Made by a program: the position numbers and the translations under genes. From Clostridia bacterium (GTDB lineage Bacteria; Bacillota; Clostridia; SK-Y3), in the NCBI GenBank assembly GCA_007117465.1, contig SKGK01000211.1, positions 1 through 38,278 of the forward strand: a DNA stretch of 38,278 nt, in the 5' to 3' direction. Positions 18,808 to 29,447 of this stretch are shown piece after piece; positions within the stretch are counted from its first letter, which is position 1, and each line of letters starts with the position of its first letter. The notes beneath the pieces are model-generated. The model did not search any database. It was not told where the DNA came from and was given only the letters and a program-made list of their open reading frames with translations.

Positions 18808-19551
18808 TCACTCATCACCATATCTCACTTCCATCAAATACAGTCCTTGCGGGGGTGCCGTAATGCCCGCTTTTTTTCTATCTTTACATGCAATAATCTC
18901 TGAGATATCTGACACACCTATTTTACCTATTCCTACATATATTAGTGTGCCTGCGATAATTCGTACCATATTATATAAAAACCCATCTCCTGTTATATCG
19001 ATTCGTATTTCAGCGTTATTTTGAGTAATGCTTACCTCAAAAATGTTGCGCACCGTATCTTTTACCATACTCCCTGTAGCCATAAATGCCCTAAAATCGT
19101 GTTGTCCTTCTAGAAATTTTGTAGCCTTTATCATCTTATCTACATCTAAAGCGTATGGAAAATGGCAAGCATAATGCTTTTCAAATGGCGAAGGAAACGT
19201 GCGATTAATAATTCTATATCTATATTTTTTGCTTCGTGCGTGATACCTCGCATGAAAATCCTCCTGCATATGGTGACAAGAAAGGATAACAACATCGTCT
19301 GGAAGTACACTATTAAGTGCATATGGCACCCTGTCAGCGGGTATATTGGTATGCGTAAAAAAATTACACACAAATCCTCTAGCATGTACCCCTGCGTCAG
19401 TACGACTGCATCCTGTAACAGCAATATCTTCTTTCATAATGACTTGCAATGCTTTTTCTAATACTTCTTGCACAGTTACAGCGTTTTGCTGCCTCTGCCA
19501 ACCATGATAGCATGTACCGTCATATTCTACAATTAACATTAAATTCCGCAA
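18808..19551 (-). CDS. truA: tRNA pseudouridine(38-40) synthase TruA
   Basis: LMLIVEYDGTCYHGWQRQ, GCSRTDAGVHARGFVCNF, YRYRIINRTFPSPF, GDGFLYNMVRIIAGTLIYVG. TTG start at 19551 inferred from SD-like AAGTGGTG. Confidence 0.93.
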   Translation of the reverse strand: MRNLMLIVEYDGTCYHGWQRQQNAVTVQEVLEKALQVIMKEDIAVTGCSRTDAGVHARGFVCNFFTHTNIPADRVPYALNSVLPDDVVILSCHHMQEDFHARYHARSKKYRYRIINRTFPSPFEKHYACHFPYALDVDKMIKATKFLEGQHDFRAFMATGSMVKDTVRNIFEVSITQNNAEIRIDITGDGFLYNMVRIIAGTLIYVGIGKIGVSDISEIIACKDRKKAGITAPPQGLYLMEVRYGDE

Positions 19552-19648
19552 TTTGTTCACCACTTTAATAAGCATTTTAATAAGCATTTCAGAACACTTT
19601 TATTGTATTATGCAAAACATTAGATGTCAATATATTTATCTCATATGT

Positions 19649-20449
19649 TTACAGTAATCGCATCATTATAAGGGCCGCTATAAGTGCTATCATCACAACT
19701 ATCGCTATATAATCTCTCTTATCCGTTATAAGCTGTTTCATTCGTGTCCTCTGATCGCCACCACGATAGCATCTTGACTCCATCGCAGTCGCTAGCTCAT
19801 CAGCTCTTCGAAACGCACTGATAAATAGGGGTACTAATAAAGGCACAAGACCTTTAGCTCTTTTAAGTAAATTCCCACTTTCAAAATCCGCTCCCCTTGC
19901 CATCTGTGCTTTCATAATTTTATCCGTCTCTTCAAGAAGTGTTGGAATAAAGCGCAGTGCAATGGTCATCATCATTGCTAACTCATGCGCAGGTACCCCT
20001 ATTTTCTTAAAGGGATTAAGTAGTTTTTCAATGCCATCTGTTAATAAAATTGGTGAGGTCGTTAGCGTCAGTAGCGACGTACCCATAATCAAAAATAGTA
20101 ATCTTAAAACCATAAATATTGCCATCTCTACGCCTTTGTCCGTTGCCACAAGAGGCCCAATCCCATACAATATAACCCCTTCTTTGGTCATAAACATATT
20201 TATAAATGCCGTTAGTACAATAATAAAAAGAAGCGGTCTTAATCCCTTAAAGACAAATCTATGTGGTATGGTAGAGATAGAAATTATTATAAACGTAAAT
20301 AAACCAAATACAATATACCCCTTAAAATTCGTAACAATAAAAAGCGCGGTAATATATAATAGTGTTAAAATGATTTTAACTCTTGGATCTAACTTATGCA
20401 CCACTGAATTACCAGGAAAATATTGTCCTAATGTAATATCCTTAATCAT
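19649..20449 (-). CDS. ecfT: ECF transporter transmembrane subunit EcfT
   Basis: MIKDITLGQYFPGNSVVHKLDPRVKII, LTTSPILLTDGIEKLLNPF, ARGADFESGNLLKRAKGLVPLLVPLFISAFRRADELATAMESRCY; ATG overlaps ecfA2 stop. Confidence 0.94.
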   Translation of the reverse strand: MIKDITLGQYFPGNSVVHKLDPRVKIILTLLYITALFIVTNFKGYIVFGLFTFIIISISTIPHRFVFKGLRPLLFIIVLTAFINMFMTKEGVILYGIGPLVATDKGVEMAIFMVLRLLFLIMGTSLLTLTTSPILLTDGIEKLLNPFKKIGVPAHELAMMMTIALRFIPTLLEETDKIMKAQMARGADFESGNLLKRAKGLVPLLVPLFISAFRRADELATAMESRCYRGGDQRTRMKQLITDKRDYIAIVVMIALIAALIMMRLL

Positions 20450-21299
20450 TGTTTCCCTCCAATAATCTAAGCAACTCATTTTTTGCCTGCTGCACAGTAA
20501 AAATTTCATCTTTTACTGCCCAGCCTTTATCTTTTAATGCACGCATCACATATGTTACTTGTGGAGCTGACAAGCCCATCTGTTCAATCCTTTTGATCTG
20601 TTTAAATATTTGTCCCGGCGTTCCTGTCATCGCAATTTTCCCCTCATGCATTACCACAATTCTATCTACAATACGTGCAATATCTTCCATACTATGTGAT
20701 ACCAATATAACCGTCATATTGAGTTTTGTATGCATCGATTTAATTTGAAATAAAATTTCATCTCTCCCTGCTGGGTCAAGCCCTGCTGTGGGTTCATCTA
20801 GAACAAGAATTTCTGGTTTCATCGCAATCACCCCTGCAATGGCTGCCCTGCGTTTTTGCCCGCCAGATAATTCAAATGGTGATTTTTCCAAAACAGATTC
20901 CTCTAATCCCACAAATTTCAGTGCCTCTAACACCCGTTCATGCACGCACTCCTCTGAAACACCTGCATTTAAAGGGCCAAAGGCAATATCTTTATAGACT
21001 GTTTCTTCAAATAGTTGATGCTCAGGGTATTGAAACACTAGTCCGACTTTACTTCTGATTTCTCGAATATTAATTTCTTTATCTGTAATATCTTTTCCTA
21101 GAATATAGATCTTACCTTTTGTCGGTTTAATTAAACGGTTTAAATGTTGTATAAGTGTAGACTTGCCTGAGCCTGTATGTCCAATAAGTCCGATAAATTC
21201 CCCTTGGGCAATATCTAATGTAACATCATTAAGGGATTGCTTTTCAAATGGACTACCTTTCATATATGTATGATATAAATTCTCAATACGAATGATCAT
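20442..21299 (-). CDS. ecfA2: ECF transporter ATPase EcfA2
   Basis: Complete ABC ATPase: GHTGSGKSTLIQHLN, FELSGGQKRRAAIAGV, ILVLDEPTAGLDPAGR. Confidence 0.93.
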   Translation of the reverse strand: MIIRIENLYHTYMKGSPFEKQSLNDVTLDIAQGEFIGLIGHTGSGKSTLIQHLNRLIKPTKGKIYILGKDITDKEINIREIRSKVGLVFQYPEHQLFEETVYKDIAFGPLNAGVSEECVHERVLEALKFVGLEESVLEKSPFELSGGQKRRAAIAGVIAMKPEILVLDEPTAGLDPAGRDEILFQIKSMHTKLNMTVILVSHSMEDIARIVDRIVVMHEGKIAMTGTPGQIFKQIKRIEQMGLSAPQVTYVMRALKDKGWAVKDEIFTVQQAKNELLRLLEGNND

Positions 21300-21312
21300 G
21301 TTTTTATTCTCC

Positions 21313-22167
21313 TCACTTATTGCCTTTAAGTTTTTTGGCTACTGCTTCAATACATTCCTCAATCGTAAGTATGTCCTCTTGTATCTTGACACCTGCTTTT
21401 TGAAGTTCATAGGCAAGCTCTGTAACCTGTGGCACATCTAACCCTATCTCTTTTAAATACGCTACCTGACTAAAAACTTTTCTAGGCGCCCCTTCCATTA
21501 CAATCTGTCCTTGTTCCATTACTATTACCCTATCTGCTTGCACTGCTTCATCCATATAATGTGTAATCAACACAACCGTAATCCCTTCTTCACGATTTAA
21601 CTTTTGTATTGCCCGCATTACTTCTTTTCTGCCTTCTGGGTCTAACATCGCTGTAGGCTCATCTAATACAATACATGCTGGTTTCATGGCTAATATGCCC
21701 GCAATAGCAATTCGCTGTTTTTGCCCTCCTGATAATAAATGCGGTGCATGTCCTTTGTATGCGTACATATCAACTAATTTTAATGCCTCATTTACCCGCT
21801 CTCGAATTTGCGCAGGAGGCACCCCTAAATTCTCAGGACCAAAAGCGACATCTTCTTCCACAATTGTCGCTACAATCTGATTATCTGGATTTTGAAACAC
21901 CATCCCTACCTGTTGCCGAATTTCCCAAGTAACATGCTCGTCCTGTGTATCCATGTTGTCAACAAACACTACACCGCCTATTGGTAGTAAAAGCGCATTA
22001 AAGTGCTTGGCAAGTGTCGATTTACCAGAACCATTATGTCCTAGTACAGCTACAAATTCTCCCTTTTTCACATTAATATTTATGTTGCGTAGTACCATCG
22101 GTATATCTTGCTGTTGCGATTCATATGTATAATCTACCTTAATGGCATTAATCATTTCCTGCTTCAT
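21313..22167 (-). CDS. ecfA1: ECF transporter ATPase EcfA1
   Basis: [52 protein letters not shown]. Confidence 0.93.
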   Translation of the reverse strand: MKQEMINAIKVDYTYESQQQDIPMVLRNININVKKGEFVAVLGHNGSGKSTLAKHFNALLLPIGGVVFVDNMDTQDEHVTWEIRQQVGMVFQNPDNQIVATIVEEDVAFGPENLGVPPAQIRERVNEALKLVDMYAYKGHAPHLLSGGQKQRIAIAGILAMKPACIVLDEPTAMLDPEGRKEVMRAIQKLNREEGITVVLITHYMDEAVQADRVIVMEQGQIVMEGAPRKVFSQVAYLKEIGLDVPQVTELAYELQKAGVKIQEDILTIEECIEAVAKKLKGNK

Positions 22168-22322
22168 TAATCTTCACCTATTCCTCAAAAATTCATCTGC
22201 TATACGCAATCAATAAACCTCAAATTCTTACTAACTTAAGATTTTGTTCATTATGCTTTTTCTATTATACTTCATTTGGTGAAATATATAAAGGAGAAAA
22301 TCAAAAAAATTATACAATAACA

Positions 22323-22350
22323 AAGCAGCTATACGATTGTATAACTGCTT
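22323..22350 (-). terminator. Terminator-like hairpin downstream of murA
   Basis: AAGCAGCTATAC-GATT-GTATAACTGCTT, 12-position stem with one mismatch. Confidence 0.55.
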
Positions 22351-23625
22351 CTACTCTATTTCTTCATCATCAACATCTATTTTTCTTATTTTTGCGCCTA
22401 ACGCACATAATTTTTTTTCAAGTTCATAATAGCCTCTATCAATATGTTTCACATCTTTGATTTCGCTTTCTCCTTGCGCTGTTAATGCTGCTAATACTAA
22501 CGCTGCACCCGCTCTCAGATCAGTTGCTTTTACCTTTGCCCCTGTCATTTTTTTGACGCCTTCTACTACTGCGCTTCTACCTTCAATTTTAATATTAGCA
22601 CCCATACGTTTTAGCTCACTCACATGCATAAATCGATTTTCAAATATGGTTTCAATAATAATGCTCGTACCCTCTATAATACTCATTAGTGCCATGAATT
22701 GCGCTTGCATATCAGTTGGGAAGCCCGGAAAAGGTAGCGTCTTAATATCTATCGATTTAAACTTTTCTTTCGCATTTATAATAATTGCAGTCTCTTCTTC
22801 CATAATTTCAACACCAATTTCTCTCATCTTCGCGCTAATCGGTTTTAAATGATCGGTTACGACATTTTCAATACGTATATTTCCTTTTGTAATAGCAGCC
22901 GCAATCATAAATGTACCTGCTTCGATGCGGTCAGGGATAACAGTGTGAGTACATCCTTTTAATTTTTTTACCCCTTCAATCTTAATGGTGTCTGTTCCTG
23001 CTCCTTTTATATGTGCACCCATGTTCACTAAAAAATTAGCTAAGTCTACAATTTCAGGTTCAACTGCTGCATTTTCAATAATGGTTTGCCCTTCTGCTAG
23101 GCAAGCAGCCATCATAATATTTTCTGTTGCACCTACGCTAGGAAAATCTAAGTAAATCTTTGCACCTTTTAGTTTTTTCGCTTTTGCTTCTACGTATCCA
23201 TGCCCTTGGGTAATCTTAGCCCCCATTGCTGCAAAGCCCTTTAGATGCAAATCAATGGGCCTTGTACCAATTGCACATCCTCCGGGTAGTGAAACGCGTG
23301 TTTTCCCAACTCTTGACAGAAGCGGTCCCATCACTAAAAAAGAGGCGCGCATTTGGCTAGCAAGTTCGTACGGGACAAAGTGTTTTTTGATACGTGAGGA
23401 TTGAATGCTAATACACTCATTTTTCTCAATAGTCGTCTTAAAACCTAGCCATTTTAACAATTCACACATATTGATAACATCTTTTAGTAATGGTACATCT
23501 TCAATTCTACATTGCCCCTCTGAGAGTAATACTGCAGCTATTATAGGCAAGGCAGAATTTTTAGCACCGCTTATTCTTACCGTACCAGAAAGGCCTGGTG
23601 ATTGTTCTATAATAAATTTAGACAC
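22351..23625 (-). CDS. murA: UDP-N-acetylglucosamine 1-carboxyvinyltransferase MurA
   Basis: GLSGTVRISGAKNSALPIIAAVLLSEG, LPGGCAIGTRPIDLHLKGF, GFPTDMQAQFMAL. GTG start at 23625 follows AAAGGAAGAG SD; the longer ORF uses a TTG. Confidence 0.94.
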   Translation of the reverse strand: MSKFIIEQSPGLSGTVRISGAKNSALPIIAAVLLSEGQCRIEDVPLLKDVINMCELLKWLGFKTTIEKNECISIQSSRIKKHFVPYELASQMRASFLVMGPLLSRVGKTRVSLPGGCAIGTRPIDLHLKGFAAMGAKITQGHGYVEAKAKKLKGAKIYLDFPSVGATENIMMAACLAEGQTIIENAAVEPEIVDLANFLVNMGAHIKGAGTDTIKIEGVKKLKGCTHTVIPDRIEAGTFMIAAAITKGNIRIENVVTDHLKPISAKMREIGVEIMEEETAIIINAKEKFKSIDIKTLPFPGFPTDMQAQFMALMSIIEGTSIIIETIFENRFMHVSELKRMGANIKIEGRSAVVEGVKKMTGAKVKATDLRAGAALVLAALTAQGESEIKDVKHIDRGYYELEKKLCALGAKIRKIDVDDEEIE

Positions 23626-23685
23626 ATTATCTCTTCCTTTCAGCAAATCTATCCATCAAATCCAGGTCAAAATTCAATTCTCTAG

Positions 23686-24456
23686 TTACGGTATTGATTG
23701 TAACATAATATATGTTCTGTCTTCTTGATCATTATAATACATCAATATTGATAAATTCGCCTTTTGATTATTTACTTTGACATATTGCTTATAAAGTGGT
23801 GTGTATCCAAATACTGTTACAGTATCATCTTTCTCTGTATTCACAACACTTTTAGCTTGTGCTTCTTGTAAAATGCTTTGACTAACTTCATAGGCCTCTT
23901 GTGCTGTTAATTTCCCCTTATAAGTACCGATAACCGTTGTCATTGTCGTAATATTATCCACATATGGAATCAATGTATTTTGAAGCCTTTGCGCACCTTT
24001 ATATATATCATCATAACTCAAATCTTGCGTCAGCTCATATTTTATGTAGGTTTGACCTGTACCATTATCGTCTAATGATTCGTGCCACAACGTCAGTTTT
24101 ACGTAACGGTGCTGTGCTGTCTGAATACGTACACTATATTTAGTTACTGTATCACTTTTATCACTTCTTCGTTCAATCGGGATATACTTTGTCTCAAGTT
24201 CTCTTATAAGGTCTTCTCCTAATACTTCGATTTGCTCAATAGTCGGTTTATTGCCATTCCACACTTTTCCATCTATGACTCCTTGGCATAGAAGCGTAGA
24301 TTTTAATACCTTTGCATTCGATGCATTAAAAGCTGATATTACCAACTGTTGCTGCGTAATTTCATCTGTATCTTTTAGTCTCATACACCCCATCATGATT
24401 ATACACATTACTAATATGATTGCTACTATTCTTTTCAAAACTAGTCTCGCCTCCAA
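23686..24456 (-). CDS. YwmB-like (DUF1779/TATA-binding-like) secreted protein
   Basis: N-terminal membrane anchor; TVFGYTPLYKQYVKVNNQKANLSILMYYNDQEDRTYIML resembles the YwmB C-terminus; directly upstream of murA as in bacilli/clostridia. Confidence 0.6.
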   Translation of the reverse strand: MEARLVLKRIVAIILVMCIIMMGCMRLKDTDEITQQQLVISAFNASNAKVLKSTLLCQGVIDGKVWNGNKPTIEQIEVLGEDLIRELETKYIPIERRSDKSDTVTKYSVRIQTAQHRYVKLTLWHESLDDNGTGQTYIKYELTQDLSYDDIYKGAQRLQNTLIPYVDNITTMTTVIGTYKGKLTAQEAYEVSQSILQEAQAKSVVNTEKDDTVTVFGYTPLYKQYVKVNNQKANLSILMYYNDQEDRTYIMLQSIP

Positions 24457-24718
24457 GCATAAAATTTAAAAAATGTATAATTGTCCACATTAGCATTATT
24501 ACCGCTTGGAATGATGTGTATACATGCAATATTTTCTTCGCAATCATATCATGATAAATTATATCTAATTATCCTGCTATGCTTTAGCATAAAAATACGC
24601 ACTCAATACATCTTATGTCAACCATATGTTCATCGTGTTATTTTCTGATTTTTTATAAGGTAGTTGGCTGTTGACTTTAATCCTTTACTTTCCAGCTTTC
24701 CGCTGAGCAACTGTCTAA

Positions 24719-25600
24719 CTAATACACCATCGCTCTACTAATCATCATCGCACATTCAGCACGTGTAGCAGGACGGTCAATATCAAAATTATTATACGTA
24801 CTATCTTCTGTTTTTAGTATCCTCGCATCTAACATATTTTTTACACTTGCTTTTGCATAATGGTCTCGTACAGGAAGTTTTACATATACACCACCTTGGC
24901 CATGTGTATTAATTCGATACGCTCTATCTAACATAATTGCAACTTGTCCGATTGTAATCCTGTCTTCTGGTGCTATTGTTACATTATCATATCCTTGCAT
25001 AATACCATGATTGACCGCTGTCATCATTTCTCTCCTGGCCCAATGATTTTTAATATCCTCAAACTGCGTATCTCCCTCTTCTACCATTTCATATCCTAGT
25101 ACTCTTACTAGCATGGTAGCAAATTCTGCTCTTGAAATCGTGTTGCTTGGTCTGAAAGTGCCATCTGCATAGCCCTCGATAAATCCCGCATCATGAAGAT
25201 GGCGAATATACCTTTCGCTTTCTATTCTTTCAATATCATTAAAGGGTATGGCATTTTCCTGCTGTACATTATATAATATAATGCGTACAGGATGCTGCTC
25301 ATTCGGATTCGGAATTCCTCTTAGACTAATATCAATTTTATTGCGTTCGGGATGCGCTGTCTCTCTATAAAATATTCTCACCGTTTTATTGCCATGAGAA
25401 ATACTATAAGATGTAATTTCCAAATGATTGTCTACGCTTTCTTCTCTTAGGAATGCGCTTACACTAATTGTATATTTATCTGTTCTCTCCGTCGTATATA
25501 TTACACGCTCTCCTACTGCCAATACGGCATTACATAAAATCAGCATCATTATTAAAACCAAAACACTTACTCTTCTAAACAAAAAATCGACCCCTTCCAA
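24719..25600 (-). CDS. Secreted protein with three C-terminal SLH domains
   Basis: Signal peptide; HDAGFIEGYADGTFRPSNTISRAEFATMLVRVLGY, FEDIKNHWARREMMTAVNHGIMQGYDNVTIAPEDRITIGQVAIMLDRAY, FDIDRPATRAECAMMISRAMVY. Confidence 0.88.
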   Translation of the reverse strand: MEGVDFLFRRVSVLVLIMMLILCNAVLAVGERVIYTTERTDKYTISVSAFLREESVDNHLEITSYSISHGNKTVRIFYRETAHPERNKIDISLRGIPNPNEQHPVRIILYNVQQENAIPFNDIERIESERYIRHLHDAGFIEGYADGTFRPSNTISRAEFATMLVRVLGYEMVEEGDTQFEDIKNHWARREMMTAVNHGIMQGYDNVTIAPEDRITIGQVAIMLDRAYRINTHGQGGVYVKLPVRDHYAKASVKNMLDARILKTEDSTYNNFDIDRPATRAECAMMISRAMVY

Positions 25601-25607
25601 TTTTTCC

Positions 25608-28600
25608 CTAAATCTCCCCTATCGCTTCTAATGTCCGTCTTAGCATTGCAATTACTTCTGCACGCGTTACATTTTCTGAAGGTTCTAGCATGGTATCAGA
25701 TTTTCCAATAATAATGCCTTTATATGCTGCAAATTCAAGCGCTGTTCGATATCGCGAACTAATCCTTTCGGCATCTTCAAACTGTACAATCGGAATATTA
25801 ACATCCTCTACCTTTTCACCCATTTTAATCTCATATAATCTTACTAGCATTGAAATTGCTTCTTGCCTTGAAATATACTCTTGATGTGGCACTAGCTGTA
25901 ATAATCCTGCTTTTAGTGCTGTATCCATGTAAGTATTCTCACTATAATCTACTGCTAACACATCAAACACGATTTTAACACAATCTTCTACTGTAATTGC
26001 TCTTTCAGGGTAAAAACTTTTTTGCTGCGAGCCTATGCTTTTAATATCATACTTTGAAAAAATCAACCGTATGTCTGATGCCGCCCAGTGAGACGAAACA
26101 TCATTAAATCTCCATTGGGAGTTTGTAGCCGCAATCCCTATCCCACCTGTTGTATTACTTTCAAATGTCACGAGTGCATCTTGCTCGCCTACCCTAAAAC
26201 GGTAATCCCCTTCTAAGGTTGTCCACCTAGAAATGAAACCTAATTGCTTGGTAGTAAGCGGCTGAATCTCTACACCAAATTCAGTATAGAAACTACTATA
26301 TGTCTTCGTTATGGTAAGCGGTCTTTGCAATGTTTGTAATGCAATACTCGTGTTTCCTGCTTTTAACACCACCTCGACTTGCGTCATTCTAAGTGCGGTG
26401 GTATTTGCTACATTAAAGAAAGTTGTTGATGTCACGTCTGTAAAAATAAGATCGACTACTACTTCTTCGGCATTGCTAAAATATTTTGATATCTCAGGTA
26501 CATCTAATACGTCCGGTCGTATAACAAACCTAGCCCCTTCACCTATATCAATAATTAGATTTTCTTTTGCTTGCGAAAGTCCTGCAAAAACTTTGTACGC
26601 CACACTTATGCGTCTAGAACTTATGCGCCCAAAAGAAGAATGTGGTATACGCATATCAATTACATAATCTAAGTATCGATCCGTATACATGTCTTCTAAA
26701 AATCGATCAGCATTAATGCCAATAATCTCTTTATACCATTCGCCTGTCCTGCGATTATATCCATCTTCAATAATCGGTCCTGTTATCACCGTTTCTCTAT
26801 CAGTGTCAGTATCATAATCATCTTCACTCCGCAGCGTTCTTACCGATACCGTGTGTGTGGGATAAGATATTAGACCTGTTTCTTTATGTACGGCATAAAG
26901 CCTTGCATAATATCTTACGTTAGAGGACAACCCTCCTACTCTATACTCCCAATCATCACGGATATCAATGCGCCTCGCCCCTTCGTACTCCGAATTGGTT
27001 GCAATTTCAATCATATAACTTACTTCTTGCGTACTTTGATTCCACTCATACGTAATATAATCTTTTCCAATTGCATCAGCTGCATTTTTGATACCAAAAC
27101 CCGTTGGGGAATCTGGCGCTATATATACCGTTGTTTTAACAAGTCTAGAATCACTCCAATCAGAAGTTTTTACTTCGTCTCTGTCATTGGATACCTCAGC
27201 GCGAATCCAAAAATAATATGGTGTATCAGCCTCTAAATTCCTCACTAAATAGACATTGGTGGTGTCAAAATAACTTGCTGGAATCTCAACTTCTCCACCT
27301 GCCGTTTGGATATTATCTTGCGTAGACCACTTAAGGTAATACGTATACGTTAATCCATAGCGTTCTGCCGTTCTATCCCATGCTAGTTCAATACCTTCGT
27401 TGTTATCTCTTGCAACTGCTCTCGTCCAGCGAGGTACAGCAGGTTTTTCTAGGGGAACCGTATAATCTACATCCGTTGTGATAATAACTGGGTCAGAAGG
27501 CTCTGACATTTCATCTATATTGCGATACGCTCTTAACCAGATAATATACATCTTATTGGGCATTAAATCCTCAATGGTATATTCCATCAACTCATGACTA
27601 TCCCCATAAGGATTCTCTATACCCATAATCTGTAGCGGCTTTTCGCGAATTTCACTATAATCTGTCATATCCTCTTCAAATAACATATATCCAATAGCAA
27701 ATTGCACATCTGTATCATACTGTATTTCTCTATAGACATTATTTTGTACGCTTTGATCGTACGCTTCACTATATACCCACTCTCCTGTTTGCTCATCCTT
27801 AATTTCCATCCATCCTGTACGCCACTCTACCGTTGCCGAAGTCTTATCTACATATAAATTCCCTTGCAAATCCTCTTTAACCCGAAATGGTGGCTTAGAG
27901 GGCGATACAGGCACACTAATGTCACCTGAATCCGTCAATACCATCTCTACTGCTGGGTCAGAATAATAATAAGCATGCTGTATTTGTCCATCTATGTTAA
28001 TTATAAATCTTTTTTTAGCAACTGCTTTAATATAATATACAGTATTATGAGAAAGTCCTTCAAATTCGTACTGATAGGCAACAACATTTTGCGTAGAAGT
28101 TTCTCCTATCTTTTCATATACATAATGCTGCTGTTGTGGCTGAAAATCCGTAATGGTAGGCGGTATTTGAGGATTATAAAGTTCTGTTGGGTCAGTTGTA
28201 ATCCAAAAGTCATAGTAAATACTCTCATCTCTTGTTCCTTCAGCATCTTTGGGCGCATACCATAGCATTTTTATACGGTCATGCCCAATCTCCATCTGGA
28301 CATCATTATTTTCTGGGATACTATACCTAAAGTCAGGCACTGCCGGCGCATACGGTACTTGTGAAAGATACGCACCTAACTCATCTGATTCAATATACAA
28401 ACGATTACCATATTCATCGTATTCATCTTGTAACCACACCCGCACTCTATATTTAAATTTCTCTTCTTCACCATTATATACTTTGATATACCGTATAACA
28501 TCTTTTTGTCCACCTATACTTCTCCACAAATCCCCTTGCTCTTGTTGCATGATGATATATTCTGTTTCTTCTGTTCCACTTACACTAGAAGTAACGCGCT

Positions 28601-29447
28601 GCCATTCCATCTTCCAAATATCGTAATTGGCTCCTGCTGATACGCGTGTCATGGTAGCTGGAATATAAGTATATCCAATTGAGATCTTCGCCTGAGGTGC
28701 TACAACAACTCTACTATCATAAACTACTGGCTCTATCTTTACATAATAAACCGTACCTGGCCTTCTATTTCTAGAAACATACGATAACTTATTATTCCCT
28801 GTGGGTTTTACTGCTGCTGATGGTCCTATGTCTTGTGGGGAAACTTCGATAGGACTTGTGGTTGCAAAATCTCTACTTTGAGAAATATAAATGCGATATC
28901 CTATATGCTGATTATTGTACCTGACATCATCCCATACAATTTCAATCTCCTCAATTCCTGCCGGGTATACGTTAAGATCTACACCCGTTAAAAACATCAC
29001 TTCATCATCTGGCTGCCTTAAAGAAGTATGCGTTTGCCCTGGGTAGTCAGGATCATTATCCGGATGGATATGCCCCGCGTTGGCATACACATGATAAACC
29101 GTTCCCGAATCAAGCTGTGTAAGCCTTGTCTGCGTCGTACCTTCTGAAAGAGAAGGACCATATTTTTGGAATGTTTCACCATTTTTCTTGTAAAACACAT
29201 TATAGTGCCTACTGATACCATCAAATACAACCGGTTCCCAGTCCACATTTACATAATGTCCTCTAGTTTGTGGACTAGCATCATACCCTATTGATGGATT
29301 TCCATTAATCTCTCTTACGCTTATGTTTTTAGGATGTTCCTGCACTGTTGCAAACACTACCTGAGAAAGGGGAATGCTTTGTAGTAATATCATTAACATA
29401 ACAGCCCATACTATTTTCTTTTTCATCTGATTTCCCCCTTTACTCAA
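25608..29447 (-). CDS. Giant secreted protein, multiple FN3-like repeats with C-terminal SLH domains
   Basis: 1279 aa; signal peptide; recurring W..../Y..Y(I/V)...../L.....Y...(I/V)RA FN3 pattern; C-terminal FNDVSSHWAASDIRLIFSKYDI and NVTRAEVIAMLRRTLEAIG. Confidence 0.85.
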   Translation of the reverse strand: MSKGGNQMKKKIVWAVMLMILLQSIPLSQVVFATVQEHPKNISVREINGNPSIGYDASPQTRGHYVNVDWEPVVFDGISRHYNVFYKKNGETFQKYGPSLSEGTTQTRLTQLDSGTVYHVYANAGHIHPDNDPDYPGQTHTSLRQPDDEVMFLTGVDLNVYPAGIEEIEIVWDDVRYNNQHIGYRIYISQSRDFATTSPIEVSPQDIGPSAAVKPTGNNKLSYVSRNRRPGTVYYVKIEPVVYDSRVVVAPQAKISIGYTYIPATMTRVSAGANYDIWKMEWQRVTSSVSGTEETEYIIMQQEQGDLWRSIGGQKDVIRYIKVYNGEEEKFKYRVRVWLQDEYDEYGNRLYIESDELGAYLSQVPYAPAVPDFRYSIPENNDVQMEIGHDRIKMLWYAPKDAEGTRDESIYYDFWITTDPTELYNPQIPPTITDFQPQQQHYVYEKIGETSTQNVVAYQYEFEGLSHNTVYYIKAVAKKRFIINIDGQIQHAYYYSDPAVEMVLTDSGDISVPVSPSKPPFRVKEDLQGNLYVDKTSATVEWRTGWMEIKDEQTGEWVYSEAYDQSVQNNVYREIQYDTDVQFAIGYMLFEEDMTDYSEIREKPLQIMGIENPYGDSHELMEYTIEDLMPNKMYIIWLRAYRNIDEMSEPSDPVIITTDVDYTVPLEKPAVPRWTRAVARDNNEGIELAWDRTAERYGLTYTYYLKWSTQDNIQTAGGEVEIPASYFDTTNVYLVRNLEADTPYYFWIRAEVSNDRDEVKTSDWSDSRLVKTTVYIAPDSPTGFGIKNAADAIGKDYITYEWNQSTQEVSYMIEIATNSEYEGARRIDIRDDWEYRVGGLSSNVRYYARLYAVHKETGLISYPTHTVSVRTLRSEDDYDTDTDRETVITGPIIEDGYNRRTGEWYKEIIGINADRFLEDMYTDRYLDYVIDMRIPHSSFGRISSRRISVAYKVFAGLSQAKENLIIDIGEGARFVIRPDVLDVPEISKYFSNAEEVVVDLIFTDVTSTTFFNVANTTALRMTQVEVVLKAGNTSIALQTLQRPLTITKTYSSFYTEFGVEIQPLTTKQLGFISRWTTLEGDYRFRVGEQDALVTFESNTTGGIGIAATNSQWRFNDVSSHWAASDIRLIFSKYDIKSIGSQQKSFYPERAITVEDCVKIVFDVLAVDYSENTYMDTALKAGLLQLVPHQEYISRQEAISMLVRLYEIKMGEKVEDVNIPIVQFEDAERISSRYRTALEFAAYKGIIIGKSDTMLEPSENVTRAEVIAMLRRTLEAIGEI

